Assembly: GCA_030592655.1 (NCBI GenBank)
Contig: JAUVIQ010000020.1
Coordinates: 1-23,741, forward strand
Source of the DNA: Planctomycetales bacterium
Lineage (GTDB): Bacteria > Planctomycetota > Phycisphaerae > SM23-33
Direction of reading: 5' to 3'
DNA: 23,741 nt
Positions 1 to 8,604 of the stretch are shown here, in pieces. Position 1 is the stretch's first letter. The number at the start of each line of letters is the position of its first letter. The notes beneath the pieces were generated by a model that worked only from the letters and a program-made list of their open reading frames with translations, did no database searches and was not told where the DNA came from. A program made the position numbers and the translations under genes.

Positions 1-2
1 TA

Positions 3-719
3 GGCCGGGCCAGTAAGATCGGGCACACTTTTTACATGGTCGTCAAGATTGTGGATGTGGAGACGACGGTCCAGACGACGGTTTCGGCAAAAGGCTCGGT
101 CGAGAACGGTTTCGAGAACGTCCTCGAACGGCTGGGTGAGCCGTTGAAGAAGAAGATTCGCAAGTTGCAGCGTCCGGTCGTCAAGCCTGAAGACGTCGCT
201 CTGGCGAAACTTCGCAAGGCCGCCAAACCGCTGGCGGGCAAGGTCGTTCTTGTGCAGGTTGAAGAGCGGCACATCAATCGCCCGCTGGTGGACCCTGCCG
301 CACAAATGGCCATCGCCAACCGGCTCAGAAGTCTGGGGTTCAAGGTAATCGTGCCGAAGGACCCCAAGGCCGGTTGGAAGGACGCATTGCTCAAGAGAGG
401 CAAGTATATTGATAAGAAGGTGGACTACCTTCTGGAAGGCGAGGGCATCAGCGCGTTTGCCGCACGGATGCACAACCTGATAAGTTGCCGCGCCCGCGTG
501 GAATTACGTCTGATTGCCGTCCCGGGCCGAAACATCACAGCCTGCGAAAAAGGCATCGGCGCCAGAGTGGACCTCGTCGAAGCCCTGGCTGCCAAGGCGG
601 CACTCGAAGACGCCGGCGTGAACGCCTGTGACGCCGTAATCCTGCGTCTTGCCAAACAGGTAAAGAAGTCCGCCCCAAAGGAAAAAAAGCCCGCGAAGCC
701 GTCAAAGGTAGAGAAATAA
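3..719 (+). CDS. CsgG-like envelope protein, 5'-truncated by window edge
   Basis: The frame is open to the left edge, so the ATG at 36 is probably internal and the N-terminus is missing. The first visible residues (SKIGHTFYMVVKIVDVETTV) match the end of a CsgG/LpoB-type domain, where a strand is followed by a 'VDVET' turn. After a basic linker a second module begins near residue 80 of the ATG-numbered frame (VVLVQVEERHINRPLVDPAA). It continues through LISCRARVELRLIAV to a helical VEALAAKAALEDAG segment, a pattern I associate with the C-terminal module of planctomycete CsgG-family proteins. The tail is Lys/Pro-rich. The known family acts in the outer envelope, as a curli secretion pore or an accessory lipoprotein; the exact role here is unknown. 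The stop lies 65 bp before the next gene, which also starts with a CsgG-like module, so the genes probably form one unit. The family call is from memory of sequence patterns, without a search. Confidence 0.65.
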   Translation, partial: GRASKIGHTFYMVVKIVDVETTVQTTVSAKGSVENGFENVLERLGEPLKKKIRKLQRPVVKPEDVALAKLRKAAKPLAGKVVLVQVEERHINRPLVDPAAQMAIANRLRSLGFKVIVPKDPKAGWKDALLKRGKYIDKKVDYLLEGEGISAFAARMHNLISCRARVELRLIAVPGRNITACEKGIGARVDLVEALAAKAALEDAGVNACDAVILRLAKQVKKSAPKEKKPAKPSKVEK

Positions 720-784
720 CCTCTTACGCCTGTAACAGATAAATTGATAGCCTTGATAAACGCGGGAAACAACAAGGGAATATC

Positions 785-3700
785 GTGAGAAAACAATACG
801 CATGGATTGCAGGGATTCTTCTGCTGACGGCTGTTTCAGCAGCAGCGGGCGAAGCCGATAAACGGTTGCCAAAACCCTGTGTGGCTGTTCTGGCTGCGGA
901 AGTTGTCGGGGAAATGTCGCCCGACGAGCAAAAAGCATTGGCTGGGCAACTTGACACGCTTCTGACCGAAAGCCTGGCTAGGCAAAAGGGCTTCGTTACT
1001 GTCGATCGCCAGGCGCTGGATAAGGTTCTGAAAGAGCACAAGGCTGCCGCCGCAGGCGCAACCAAGGTCGCTGTCGGTGATGTCGCCGAATCCCTCCGTC
1101 CGTTCTGGTCGGCGGGTGTGCTGATCTGCGCGCGAGTGGATGTCAAGTCCAGCGTGCTGGTCGTCGAGGCAGTGTCTGCCCAAACGGGGCAACTGATCGC
1201 CAGCCTCTACGCCAGATGGCAAATGAGATCGGACGACGACGTTGCCAAGGCCCTCACTCCAAGACTCCGGGTGTTTGTGGAGAGCATTCTCCGCGGCATA
1301 GCGAGGATGCGGGACAAGCCACTGCTTGAGATATCGGGCAAACTCAACGGCGGCTCGATGCGATTGATGTGGATGGTGGATGATCTGACTGGCACCACCG
1401 GCGCCAAGGTGGCTGTGAGCGGCAAGGCAACCTGGCTCGAGCCACGCCACCCGCTGGTGACCAAGGAAGAACGGCTTTTGACGGTGATGGGCCTGACCAA
1501 AGCCGTCAAAGGCGACATCGCGGCGGGACTGAGCCCTGTGCCGCAGATGCGGCTGACCTTCGTGTTAACAGATTCGGCCAAGACCGGCGTTACTTTTGAA
1601 AAAACGCCAATTTCGCTGAAGCTGACGCTGCGTAGCGGAAAGGACAAACCGGTCGAGACGCAGATCAGTGGCGAAGTAGGCAAATGGGATGCCTGCCGCG
1701 ACAAGGCAGTAGCGTGGGTGAAACTGCAATTGGCCAATGGTGGATCTTCCACTTCGCAGCCGGACCGCCTGGATGATGAAAAACGCGCCAGGCAGCTCAG
1801 CCGCGAGATATTAGAGTCGCTCGCAGATATAGTGACTCAAGGCGAACCATCGCCGGAGCTTCAGCAGCGTATTGTCCAGCGGGCGCTGCGAGCGGCCCAC
1901 CTGGACCCCACCAACGAACAGGTGGCCTTCTTGGTGGTCAAATATCTCAAAGTGTATTGGTATTCGGAGAAGTCCCCGTCACTCCGCTTGAAATGGTTGC
2001 AGCGGGACATTGTGGAAATGGAACGATACCTCCAGCGGTTCCCCAAAGCGCCGCCCAAGCATCGCTATTATGTGTTGCGGTCTCGGCTATTTACTCCCAC
2101 ATATAAAGTTTTCTATGGTTATTATGGCGCAGATGCAGAGAGGGCGATGCTGATTCCTCCCAAGCCCGGACCCTATCCGTATGTCAGAATAGGGGTGCGG
2201 CGTATCGCGGAGATGTTCTATCTGGCCTATACCGATCGTCGGTACAGAGTCGGCGGGACAACACATGGCCTTGGCATGCTGCTCTTTAATTATCTCATCC
2301 CGTGTGTGCCCATGGATAAACTGGACGAGGAGCATGAATTCTGGCGGGAATTCTATACCCGGAAAATCAAGCCTGTGGTCAAGAAGCACGGGTTGAATGA
2401 CTTTCGCAACACGCGTCCTCTGCCTTGGCATCTGATTGATGCGGCCTTCCTTGCTCGCAAGAAAGACCCCGAAGGCGTCAAGGAGGCACTCAATCGGCTG
2501 GCGGCGGAAGTCCCTCAGAACAAGGTTCCCGTCTGGGGCGGCGGGATTAATAAGCGTCCCTTCAAGGTGCCCCTGTTGCTCAGGGCGGCCGGTGCCAAAG
2601 ATTGGAAGACATGGCGTCCCACGAACAAGGCCCGAGCATCAATCAATATCAGCATCAATCAGATGGATGCCTTCATCGCCAGACTCAAAGGGGGCGGCAC
2701 CTCAGCATGGGATATGGGCAAGGCCACTTCGCTACCGGCAAGAAAAATGGACATACCCAAATTGAAAGAACGTCATGAGCGTTGGAAGCTTAAAAATATC
2801 GAGACGTCGCTCGGTGTCCAGGGGATGTTCATGGTTGGGGATGAACTCTGGGTGGTTATGTATATGAATACACTCCAGCCGCACAGTGCTCTTTTTGTGC
2901 TTCCGGTGGAGCGAACCGGTAATCGAGTAACATTTGGGGAGTGTAGGGAAATCCCCTGGCCAGAGAGAGTCGATAAGAAAAAGGTCAGACCTAAATATCG
3001 CACATTTCATGTTACTCGAATCGGAAAGACAATGACCGTTTGGATCGGTACATATTCGGGGCTGGCGAGGTTTGATCGTATCAATGGTAAGTGGAAAAGT
3101 CGCTGGTACACCCAACGCGATGGGCTGCCTCGATGTAACGTTTTTCAGATATCCAGTGCTCGGAATGGGGCGTCCCGGATCATTCTCTTTAATAGCTACA
3201 CGACTGTTATTATAACCCAGCCGAATGGTCAAAAATTGCATACGCTTATCCAGCGTACCTGGGCTCTTGATCCTGATACCCACAAGTTACGCTTACTTCA
3301 CAAGATCCGCTTACCTTCCGATGCCGGAGAGAAGCCACGGGGCCTGGCGAAGACTAAAGATGGGCGAATATATCGTCTCACCAGTCTGGGGCGAGAGGGC
3401 TACGATGTGGAGTGGTCTGACGTGATTGGTTTTACCGAGGAAATTTCTACCCCTGAGATTATCATCGACGCCCAAGGCCAACTCAGACTCTTCACGTTTT
3501 GGGGCGAGGGCGGCGGCTTCTATGAACGTTCCACGAAAACCTTCAAGCGGATGAGCAGTAGTCTCGGGGCCGGTGGAAAACGGTACTACATCTTTCCGTT
3601 TCCGGAAGCCCGTAACATCTTTGGGCGCATCTGTTTTGCGCGTGTGGCACCTTTTGTTACGCTTCCAGGACGATGGCCTTCGGTCAGGCCTGATTTCACC

Positions 3701-4447
3701 ATCTCGCAGGGGCAGTACCTTTGGATCGCCTCATGTCAACCGGGCTGGTCGGGTGTACCCTACTGGCTCACCGGTTATCGTCCGGCCCCGAAGGGCGCAA
3801 AGGACTGGGCCGGCAAGGACCGGTGGGTCGGTCCGTTCCGCATGCCTCACGGCGGAAAAATCAGGGGCGTCGCCCCCTATGGCAAGAAAGAAATGTTTGT
3901 AGCGACGCGGGTTGGAATTTATTACGTCAATTCGGACAAGTTGACCAGTCAGGCCAAGGCCAAGGGCTATGGCCACTCAACCAAACAGTGGCGTGAGCAA
4001 TACATCCAACGCCTGAAGCAGAAAGGTTGGAAAAGCGGCGTACCGTATTTGTGCAGCCTGCGCAAGTGGACCGAGGCCGAAGCGCTGCTTGATGAGAAAA
4101 AGGCCAAATCATCCCAGGAACGACTGGACATGAAGTTGTGGCGGGCGCATGTGCTGGTCAAGAAAGGTAAGCTCGAAGCGGCGGTGAAGGAGTATGCATC
4201 GGCTGTCCAGGACGCACTCGCCCTGAAGGACAAGCCAGCGGAAGTCTTCGCCCGGATGAATCAGATAGTCCTGTTGCACAAGGCCAGGCGATGGCGGGAG
4301 ATGCTGGATTTGTGTGAGAAGGTAATCGCCAAATTCCCGCAGACAAAACCGATGCGAAAATCCAGCCGCCTGAACCGGTACATCAACAATGCAAAGCAAA
4401 ATCTCAAAAAGGCCTCCAAAGAGAAAATTTTAAAGGTGAAACCATGA
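785..4447 (+). CDS. Secreted CsgG-like / beta-propeller / TPR protein, paralogue A
   Basis: A 1220-aa protein starting at GTG, with AAGGGA a few bases upstream supporting that start. Residues 1-22 form a signal peptide without a lipobox. A CsgG-like module follows (about 29-170: KPCVAVLAAEVVGEM, then LLTESLARQKGFVTVDRQ, the usual 'find the regulator, act on a key' helix-strand pattern of the family). A second, weaker module of the same kind (about 180-330) carries KEERLLTVMGL. The middle is helical. A beta-propeller spans about 670-1055, with one clear regulator-propeller repeat (VWIGTYSGLARFDR...YTQRDGLP, about 751-782) and a last blade at VATRVGIYYVNSDKL. A TPR-like region follows (about 1090-1200). 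Such propellers are usual in the periplasmic sensors of hybrid two-component systems, but here no kinase is attached. It overlaps the next gene by ATGA. Likely periplasmic or exported; function unknown. Confidence 0.85.
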   Translation: MRKQYAWIAGILLLTAVSAAAGEADKRLPKPCVAVLAAEVVGEMSPDEQKALAGQLDTLLTESLARQKGFVTVDRQALDKVLKEHKAAAAGATKVAVGDVAESLRPFWSAGVLICARVDVKSSVLVVEAVSAQTGQLIASLYARWQMRSDDDVAKALTPRLRVFVESILRGIARMRDKPLLEISGKLNGGSMRLMWMVDDLTGTTGAKVAVSGKATWLEPRHPLVTKEERLLTVMGLTKAVKGDIAAGLSPVPQMRLTFVLTDSAKTGVTFEKTPISLKLTLRSGKDKPVETQISGEVGKWDACRDKAVAWVKLQLANGGSSTSQPDRLDDEKRARQLSREILESLADIVTQGEPSPELQQRIVQRALRAAHLDPTNEQVAFLVVKYLKVYWYSEKSPSLRLKWLQRDIVEMERYLQRFPKAPPKHRYYVLRSRLFTPTYKVFYGYYGADAERAMLIPPKPGPYPYVRIGVRRIAEMFYLAYTDRRYRVGGTTHGLGMLLFNYLIPCVPMDKLDEEHEFWREFYTRKIKPVVKKHGLNDFRNTRPLPWHLIDAAFLARKKDPEGVKEALNRLAAEVPQNKVPVWGGGINKRPFKVPLLLRAAGAKDWKTWRPTNKARASINISINQMDAFIARLKGGGTSAWDMGKATSLPARKMDIPKLKERHERWKLKNIETSLGVQGMFMVGDELWVVMYMNTLQPHSALFVLPVERTGNRVTFGECREIPWPERVDKKKVRPKYRTFHVTRIGKTMTVWIGTYSGLARFDRINGKWKSRWYTQRDGLPRCNVFQISSARNGASRIILFNSYTTVIITQPNGQKLHTLIQRTWALDPDTHKLRLLHKIRLPSDAGEKPRGLAKTKDGRIYRLTSLGREGYDVEWSDVIGFTEEISTPEIIIDAQGQLRLFTFWGEGGGFYERSTKTFKRMSSSLGAGGKRYYIFPFPEARNIFGRICFARVAPFVTLPGRWPSVRPDFTISQGQYLWIASCQPGWSGVPYWLTGYRPAPKGAKDWAGKDRWVGPFRMPHGGKIRGVAPYGKKEMFVATRVGIYYVNSDKLTSQAKAKGYGHSTKQWREQYIQRLKQKGWKSGVPYLCSLRKWTEAEALLDEKKAKSSQERLDMKLWRAHVLVKKGKLEAAVKEYASAVQDALALKDKPAEVFARMNQIVLLHKARRWREMLDLCEKVIAKFPQTKPMRKSSRLNRYINNAKQNLKKASKEKILKVKP
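871..1020 (+). repeat. 150-bp block nearly identical to 4557-4706
   Basis: Aligned by eye, 136 of 150 positions match between this block and 4557-4706, including 42 consecutive identical bases (888-929 and 4574-4615). It encodes the start of the CsgG-like module in both paralogues. Flanking coding sequence is far more divergent. Confidence 0.85.
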
Positions 4448-7400
4448 TTCCGGTGGCGCTCAGAAGAAGCACGGCTAATCGTTTGTGGATTGTGTGTCTG
4501 GTTTTTTTCAGCGCAACGACAGCAATCATCGCCGACGGTCCGACCAGTCGGCCATCAAAACCCTGTGTGGCTATTCTGGCTGCGGAAGTTGTCGGGGAAA
4601 TGTCGCCCGACGAGCGAAAGGCACTGGCTGGGCAACTTGACACGCTGCTGACTGAAAGTCTGGCCAGGCAAAAGGGCTTTGTTGCAGTTGATCGTCAGGT
4701 GCTGGAAAAGGTCATCGCAGAGAGAACAGCCAAAGCCGGCGGGCTAACGAAGATCGACCCGAAAGATGTCGCTGCCTCACTCAAGCCATTCTTTGCCGGC
4801 GGTGTGCTGATTTGCCCGACCATCCATAAAGGCAAGCAAGGCAAAATGATCGTCCGCGTCGAAGCGGTGCTTGCACAGACGGGGCAACTATTGGCTGAAT
4901 TGCATGAGCAAGGCGACTGGAAGAATGGCCGGTGGGCGAAACCTCTGAAGGTTTCCAAAAACCTCGGCCGTTTCTGGGCGGATATTCAACGCAATCTCAA
5001 GCGGAACTTCAACCGTCCGGTCGTGGAGGTTGCCGCTGGCCGATTGACAAGCAAACTTACCCGTTTGCAATGGATGGTTGACGAACTGACCGATGCCCTG
5101 CGGTCGTGCGTCGGGGCCGAGCATGGTGTCGTGTTGCTCACACCTCGTCACCCGCTATCGACGAAGGAAGAGCGGCTGCTGCGCGTGATGGGCCTGTCAG
5201 TCGCAAAACGGAGCGATAAGGCTGCCGGCTTGGCGCCGACGCCGGATATGCGACTAACAACGGAACTCATTGAAACCGTCTCGAACAAGTTAGGTTTCCA
5301 GAAGACGCCGATTACAGTGAAGTTGACTCTACGTGCGGGCGGCAAAACCGTTGCCTCGAAGTCTTTCTCCGGCACGGTTAGGACTTTCGAGAAGATTCGG
5401 GTTCAGGCCGGTAAGTGGTTCGCCGGGCAATTGGGCAAGTCGGTGAAAACATCCATTCCCGCTAATGCCGAGGTTTTGGCGCGCAAATTGGCAGCGGAGG
5501 AATTGACATCTCTGCACCGATTGGCAAGTTTCGGATACAGCGACAGCGACCTCGAATTACACCGACGTGTTCGGCTGGTTCGTTGTGCCCTGCGGGCAGC
5601 CCACCTGGACCCAACAAGCGAGGAGGCAGCATATTTCGTGGCGGTGAACGTGGAAAGTCTCTACACTGTTCGGGGCCAATGGGCGACGATGGCCCGCAAA
5701 GACCGCGTTCTGGCCGAGGGCCGGAAATACCTCAACCGCTTCGGCGGGAAGGTCGCCAGCCATCATCGCCAGGTCTTGTGGCAAGTCATTAGCACGGGGT
5801 CTTCGGCTACATGCGAAGTCTACGGAGGTTTGATACCGTTCACATCAATCATGGGCAAGCCCAACCCTCGTTTGTATCCTTACGCTCGTACCAGCGTTCG
5901 GGCCATCACGGAACTCAGCTACCTAGCCGAGACGGACAAACGATACGCCGACAGCAAATCCTTCCGCGTCATGGGCGGCTGGTTGCGCAAAGACCTGATC
6001 CCGGCGGTTCCCGATGAATATCTCGACGAGGAACACGAATACTGGCGCAAATTCTGGAAGAACAAAGTCGAGAAGGTTTCCAGCGACGAGGTTGACCCAT
6101 GGGATTTGATTGAATCGGCCTTCCAGGCCCGAAGGAAAACCCCAAAGTTGGTCCGGGCGGCGTTTCAGAGATTGGCATCGAAATATCCCGAGTCGGAGAC
6201 GAGCATCTGGCGCCTGGGGCGGGAAAAGGTCATTCCGCTTTACCTCCGGGCCGCCGGAGATCCGCAGTGGAAGACCTGGAAGCCACGCTTCAGCGCCGGG
6301 ACCATCACGATCACTTACGTGGAGTTGCGCGCTTATGAGAAGCGCTGCTATCCGCCTTTTCCGACTGTCTGGGACTACCCTAACCTGCCCGTTCTGAAGG
6401 CGACAAAATTGACGTTCCCCAAGGTGGTGCGGGACTTGGGTTTTCGCAGCAAGAGATTGATGGTAACGTATCCGCGTATCGGTCCGCTCTGTCGGGCCGG
6501 GGGAGACATCTGGTTCATCACGCCGACACGATGGAGTACGCCAAATCTGATAGTGCCGCACATTCTGCATGTCGTATCTGAAAAGGACGTTTTTGCTGCC
6601 GGTCGTGGCAACCTCACCGTTACCCCGCGACGCCTGGCCTGGCCGAAGCACCCCCGGCTCAACCTGAGCGTAAAAATCAGTGGTAGAATGAATCAATTGA
6701 CGATCTCTTGTGTCTGTGTGACAGGCCGAGACCCCAATCAGACGGTCTGGATCGGCACGAAATGGCACGGTATAGCCCGGTTCGACAAGAAAGACGGACA
6801 CTGGACCGGTCGATGGTACACCCAACGCGACGGTATGCCCTCATATATTATTCATCAGATCCTTCCCTACCGTAACGGTGGTAAGACCATGTTGCTGATC
6901 TCCGGCCCCTATGATAACAAGCAATACTCCAGTCGGATCGGCCCGTGGAATCGGATCGGCCTGTGGACGCTCGATCCGTCCAAGCACGCGGTCAAGGTTA
7001 TTGAGAAGGAGGAATTCAAAGGAAACGAGTACGGAATGCTGATAGCCGTCTGGCCGGACAACAGGCGAGTTCTGCTGACATCCCTTGACCTGACTGATGC
7101 CGGTAATCTGGATTTCGAGAAGGTTCAGAGGTTCGAAATGTTGAGCCTGTACGATGACCATTACGATGACCTTTACGTTACGCAGGACCGCGACGGTCGA
7201 GCGACCCGACGGCGATGGCGTCTGAACGACGAGAATCTATGGGAGGTGACGAAATTATCTCTGGCCCCGCCCAAAGCTCAATCTCGGCTGGTGGCCCGGG
7301 CGCCATTACGCTTTTATGCACGGATACGTGCTACCGGAATTACCTGCACTTACGAACGCAAGGTACCGGATTCCCCCCTTGACCTGAATGATGCCGGCCC

Positions 7401-8193
7401 GGCCGTTACAGCGTGGAAGAACACACTCTGGATGGCCATAAACCGGTCGGCGGGAAATTCGTTTCGAAAGCGGGATGGATTGCTGATATTCAAGCCCGCC
7501 TCATGCAACGCCAAGGCCACTGCAAATCAATGGATCGGTCCGTTCCAGATGCCCGACGGCGAGCGGATCACTAACCTGTGGAATGATGGGGCGGGACACA
7601 TCTGGGTAACGACGCCCGGCGGCGTCTATCGAGTCGATGCGGAGAAATTCCTTGCCTCTAAACTGGCGGCCAGGCAGACCCGGACGAAACAGCAATGGCG
7701 GAAGGAATATCAGCGGCGACTGGATGCGTCGAATTGGCGATGCCGTGTGCATGCTTTGACCTTGACCGACCGGTGGAAAAACGCCTTGGAAATCCTTGAT
7801 ACACAGCGCAAGGCGATGGGTACTGTAACGGCAGCATCCGACGCTCACAAAAAGGGCGATCATGCGGATTTATTGACGTGGCGGGCTTCGGTAACGGCCA
7901 ACATGACGGATGGGGCGAAGCAGGCCATCGGGCTTTACGAACGAGTTGTGTCCGATCCTCGGGTCGATCGCGTCGCTAAATATCATGCTCGCAGAAGTAT
8001 TCTACTGTTGCTCTGCAAGGCGGAGCAATACGAAGAAGTCCTCCGCCAATCCAAGGAATTCTATCGGCTGTATCCACAAGGGCGTAAATCCTCTTGGCGG
8101 TATAATGAGTTTTTGGAGTTACAACTCAACAAAGCTCGCAATAAAGTCGGCACCCCAAAACTGCCTTCTACCGGTTGTCGCGACAACCGGTAG
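4444..8193 (+). CDS. Secreted CsgG-like / beta-propeller / TPR protein, paralogue B
   Basis: A 1249-aa paralogue of the gene before it, in the same order of parts. The ATG overlaps the upstream stop (ATGA) and AAAGGTG lies just upstream. A signal peptide ends near residue 31, with no lipobox. The CsgG-like module starts at KPCVAILAAEVVGEM (about 40). A second module carries KEERLLRVMGL. The helical middle has HLDPTSEEAAYFVAVNVESL. The propeller spans about 675-1065, with a clear repeat VWIGTKWHGIARFDKK...YTQRDGMP (about 767-799) and a final blade HIWVTTPGGVYRVDAEKF. A TPR-like region spans about 1105-1222. The last residues, PSTGCRDNR, have no match in paralogue A's tail and are encoded by a perfect palindrome that includes the stop codon. 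Tandem duplication explains the pair; co-translation by ATGA coupling suggests the two products work together. No enzymatic motif was recognised. Confidence 0.85.
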   Translation: MIPVALRRSTANRLWIVCLVFFSATTAIIADGPTSRPSKPCVAILAAEVVGEMSPDERKALAGQLDTLLTESLARQKGFVAVDRQVLEKVIAERTAKAGGLTKIDPKDVAASLKPFFAGGVLICPTIHKGKQGKMIVRVEAVLAQTGQLLAELHEQGDWKNGRWAKPLKVSKNLGRFWADIQRNLKRNFNRPVVEVAAGRLTSKLTRLQWMVDELTDALRSCVGAEHGVVLLTPRHPLSTKEERLLRVMGLSVAKRSDKAAGLAPTPDMRLTTELIETVSNKLGFQKTPITVKLTLRAGGKTVASKSFSGTVRTFEKIRVQAGKWFAGQLGKSVKTSIPANAEVLARKLAAEELTSLHRLASFGYSDSDLELHRRVRLVRCALRAAHLDPTSEEAAYFVAVNVESLYTVRGQWATMARKDRVLAEGRKYLNRFGGKVASHHRQVLWQVISTGSSATCEVYGGLIPFTSIMGKPNPRLYPYARTSVRAITELSYLAETDKRYADSKSFRVMGGWLRKDLIPAVPDEYLDEEHEYWRKFWKNKVEKVSSDEVDPWDLIESAFQARRKTPKLVRAAFQRLASKYPESETSIWRLGREKVIPLYLRAAGDPQWKTWKPRFSAGTITITYVELRAYEKRCYPPFPTVWDYPNLPVLKATKLTFPKVVRDLGFRSKRLMVTYPRIGPLCRAGGDIWFITPTRWSTPNLIVPHILHVVSEKDVFAAGRGNLTVTPRRLAWPKHPRLNLSVKISGRMNQLTISCVCVTGRDPNQTVWIGTKWHGIARFDKKDGHWTGRWYTQRDGMPSYIIHQILPYRNGGKTMLLISGPYDNKQYSSRIGPWNRIGLWTLDPSKHAVKVIEKEEFKGNEYGMLIAVWPDNRRVLLTSLDLTDAGNLDFEKVQRFEMLSLYDDHYDDLYVTQDRDGRATRRRWRLNDENLWEVTKLSLAPPKAQSRLVARAPLRFYARIRATGITCTYERKVPDSPLDLNDAGPAVTAWKNTLWMAINRSAGNSFRKRDGLLIFKPASCNAKATANQWIGPFQMPDGERITNLWNDGAGHIWVTTPGGVYRVDAEKFLASKLAARQTRTKQQWRKEYQRRLDASNWRCRVHALTLTDRWKNALEILDTQRKAMGTVTAASDAHKKGDHADLLTWRASVTANMTDGAKQAIGLYERVVSDPRVDRVAKYHARRSILLLLCKAEQYEEVLRQSKEFYRLYPQGRKSSWRYNEFLELQLNKARNKVGTPKLPSTGCRDNR
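4557..4706 (+). repeat. Partner of the 150-bp block at 871-1020
   Basis: Second copy of the conserved 5' coding block, about 91% identical to 871-1020 at DNA level. Many third-codon positions are also conserved, which protein-level selection alone would not require. Confidence 0.85.
6933..6968 (+). repeat. Two tandem 18-bp units inside paralogue B
   Basis: Units TCGGATCGGCCCGTGGAA and TCGGATCGGCCTGTGGAC follow each other in frame and encode RIGPWN-RIGLWT. It looks like a small in-frame slippage duplication in a propeller loop. Confidence 0.7.
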
Positions 8194-8194
8194 A
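8167..8194. repeat. Perfect 28-bp palindrome across the paralogue B stop codon
   Basis: The half-site TCTACCGGTTGTCG is followed directly by its exact reverse complement. The palindrome encodes the last residues and the TAG stop of the upstream gene. As RNA it would form an 11-bp or longer stem with a tiny TCGCGA loop. There is no T-tract after it on the + strand, so it is not a standard intrinsic terminator. It could be a REP-like element, an operator, or the trace of an insertion. Confidence 0.8.
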
Positions 8195-8310
8195 GCGGTT
8201 TGAGGCGGTTCAGGCGGTATCCAGCGGCATTGGCGATGCTCCTATAAGTGCTGATGAACAAAGGAAATATCTTTTCAGACAAGGAGTTACGAAAAAAAAG
8301 CAGAAATGAA

Positions 8311-8349
8311 TTAGCAAACCGTCGCTTTCAGCCACTCAGCCACCTCTCC
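8311..8349 (-). pseudogene. tRNA-Ser(GCU), 5' half only
   Basis: Read on the - strand from 8349, the sequence starts GGAGAGG-TG-GCTGAGTGGCTGAAAGC-G. These are the 7-nt acceptor strand, the two linker bases and a D arm of tRNA-Ser type. Then comes ACGGT as the 5' anticodon stem and TTGCTAA as a complete 7-nt anticodon loop with anticodon GCT. The next bases (TTCAT) cannot pair with ACGGT, and no variable arm, T arm or acceptor 3' strand follows. The gene is therefore cut exactly at the 3' edge of the anticodon loop. It cannot make a functional tRNA. Anticodon arms are common crossover sites for tyrosine integrases, and an integrase remnant lies about 260 bp away. Confidence 0.8.
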
Positions 8350-8385
8350 GGGTTGTACGCAAATCTCTATCTGGCAGGCACTTAC

Positions 8386-8422
8386 AACAAACCGTCGTGT
8401 TGGCGCTAACGTGCGGTTTGTT
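8386..8422. repeat. Hairpin carrying a second copy of the tRNA anticodon-stem sequence
   Basis: AACAAACCG (8386-8394) pairs with CGGTTTGTT (8414-8422), a 9-bp stem. The loop contains GTTGGCGCTAAC, which can fold on itself with one G-T pair. CAAACCGTCG at 8388-8397 repeats 8315-8324 of the tRNA fragment exactly. On the + strand a short T-rich stretch follows, so a weak terminator is possible. AAACCGTCG is also what should follow the anticodon loop in the missing tRNA half. Confidence 0.55.
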
Positions 8423-8604
8423 TATCAACAATCGGACTTCCAAACTCAAATTACGACACTACAGTTAAACGCCCCAGCCGTCAAGGATGTCTGCAACCTT
8501 TTTCTCATATTCCAATATCAGAAGCGGCCATGGGTTGAATCTGCTGCCGAAAGGTCCTGCCCGCAACGGCCCACAACAACAGGCGTGGCAAGGGATGCGT
8601 GGCT

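Noticed and set aside
8254..8409. 51-codon open frame starting at the ATG at 8254
   Set aside because: It runs antisense across the tRNA-Ser fragment and has no ribosome binding site, so the residues are tRNA-derived noise.
8386..8422. Hairpin considered as an integron attC site
   Set aside because: AAC and GTT triplets occur, but the RYYYAAC and GTTRRRY boxes are not in the right order or spacing, and no integron integrase or cassette array is present.
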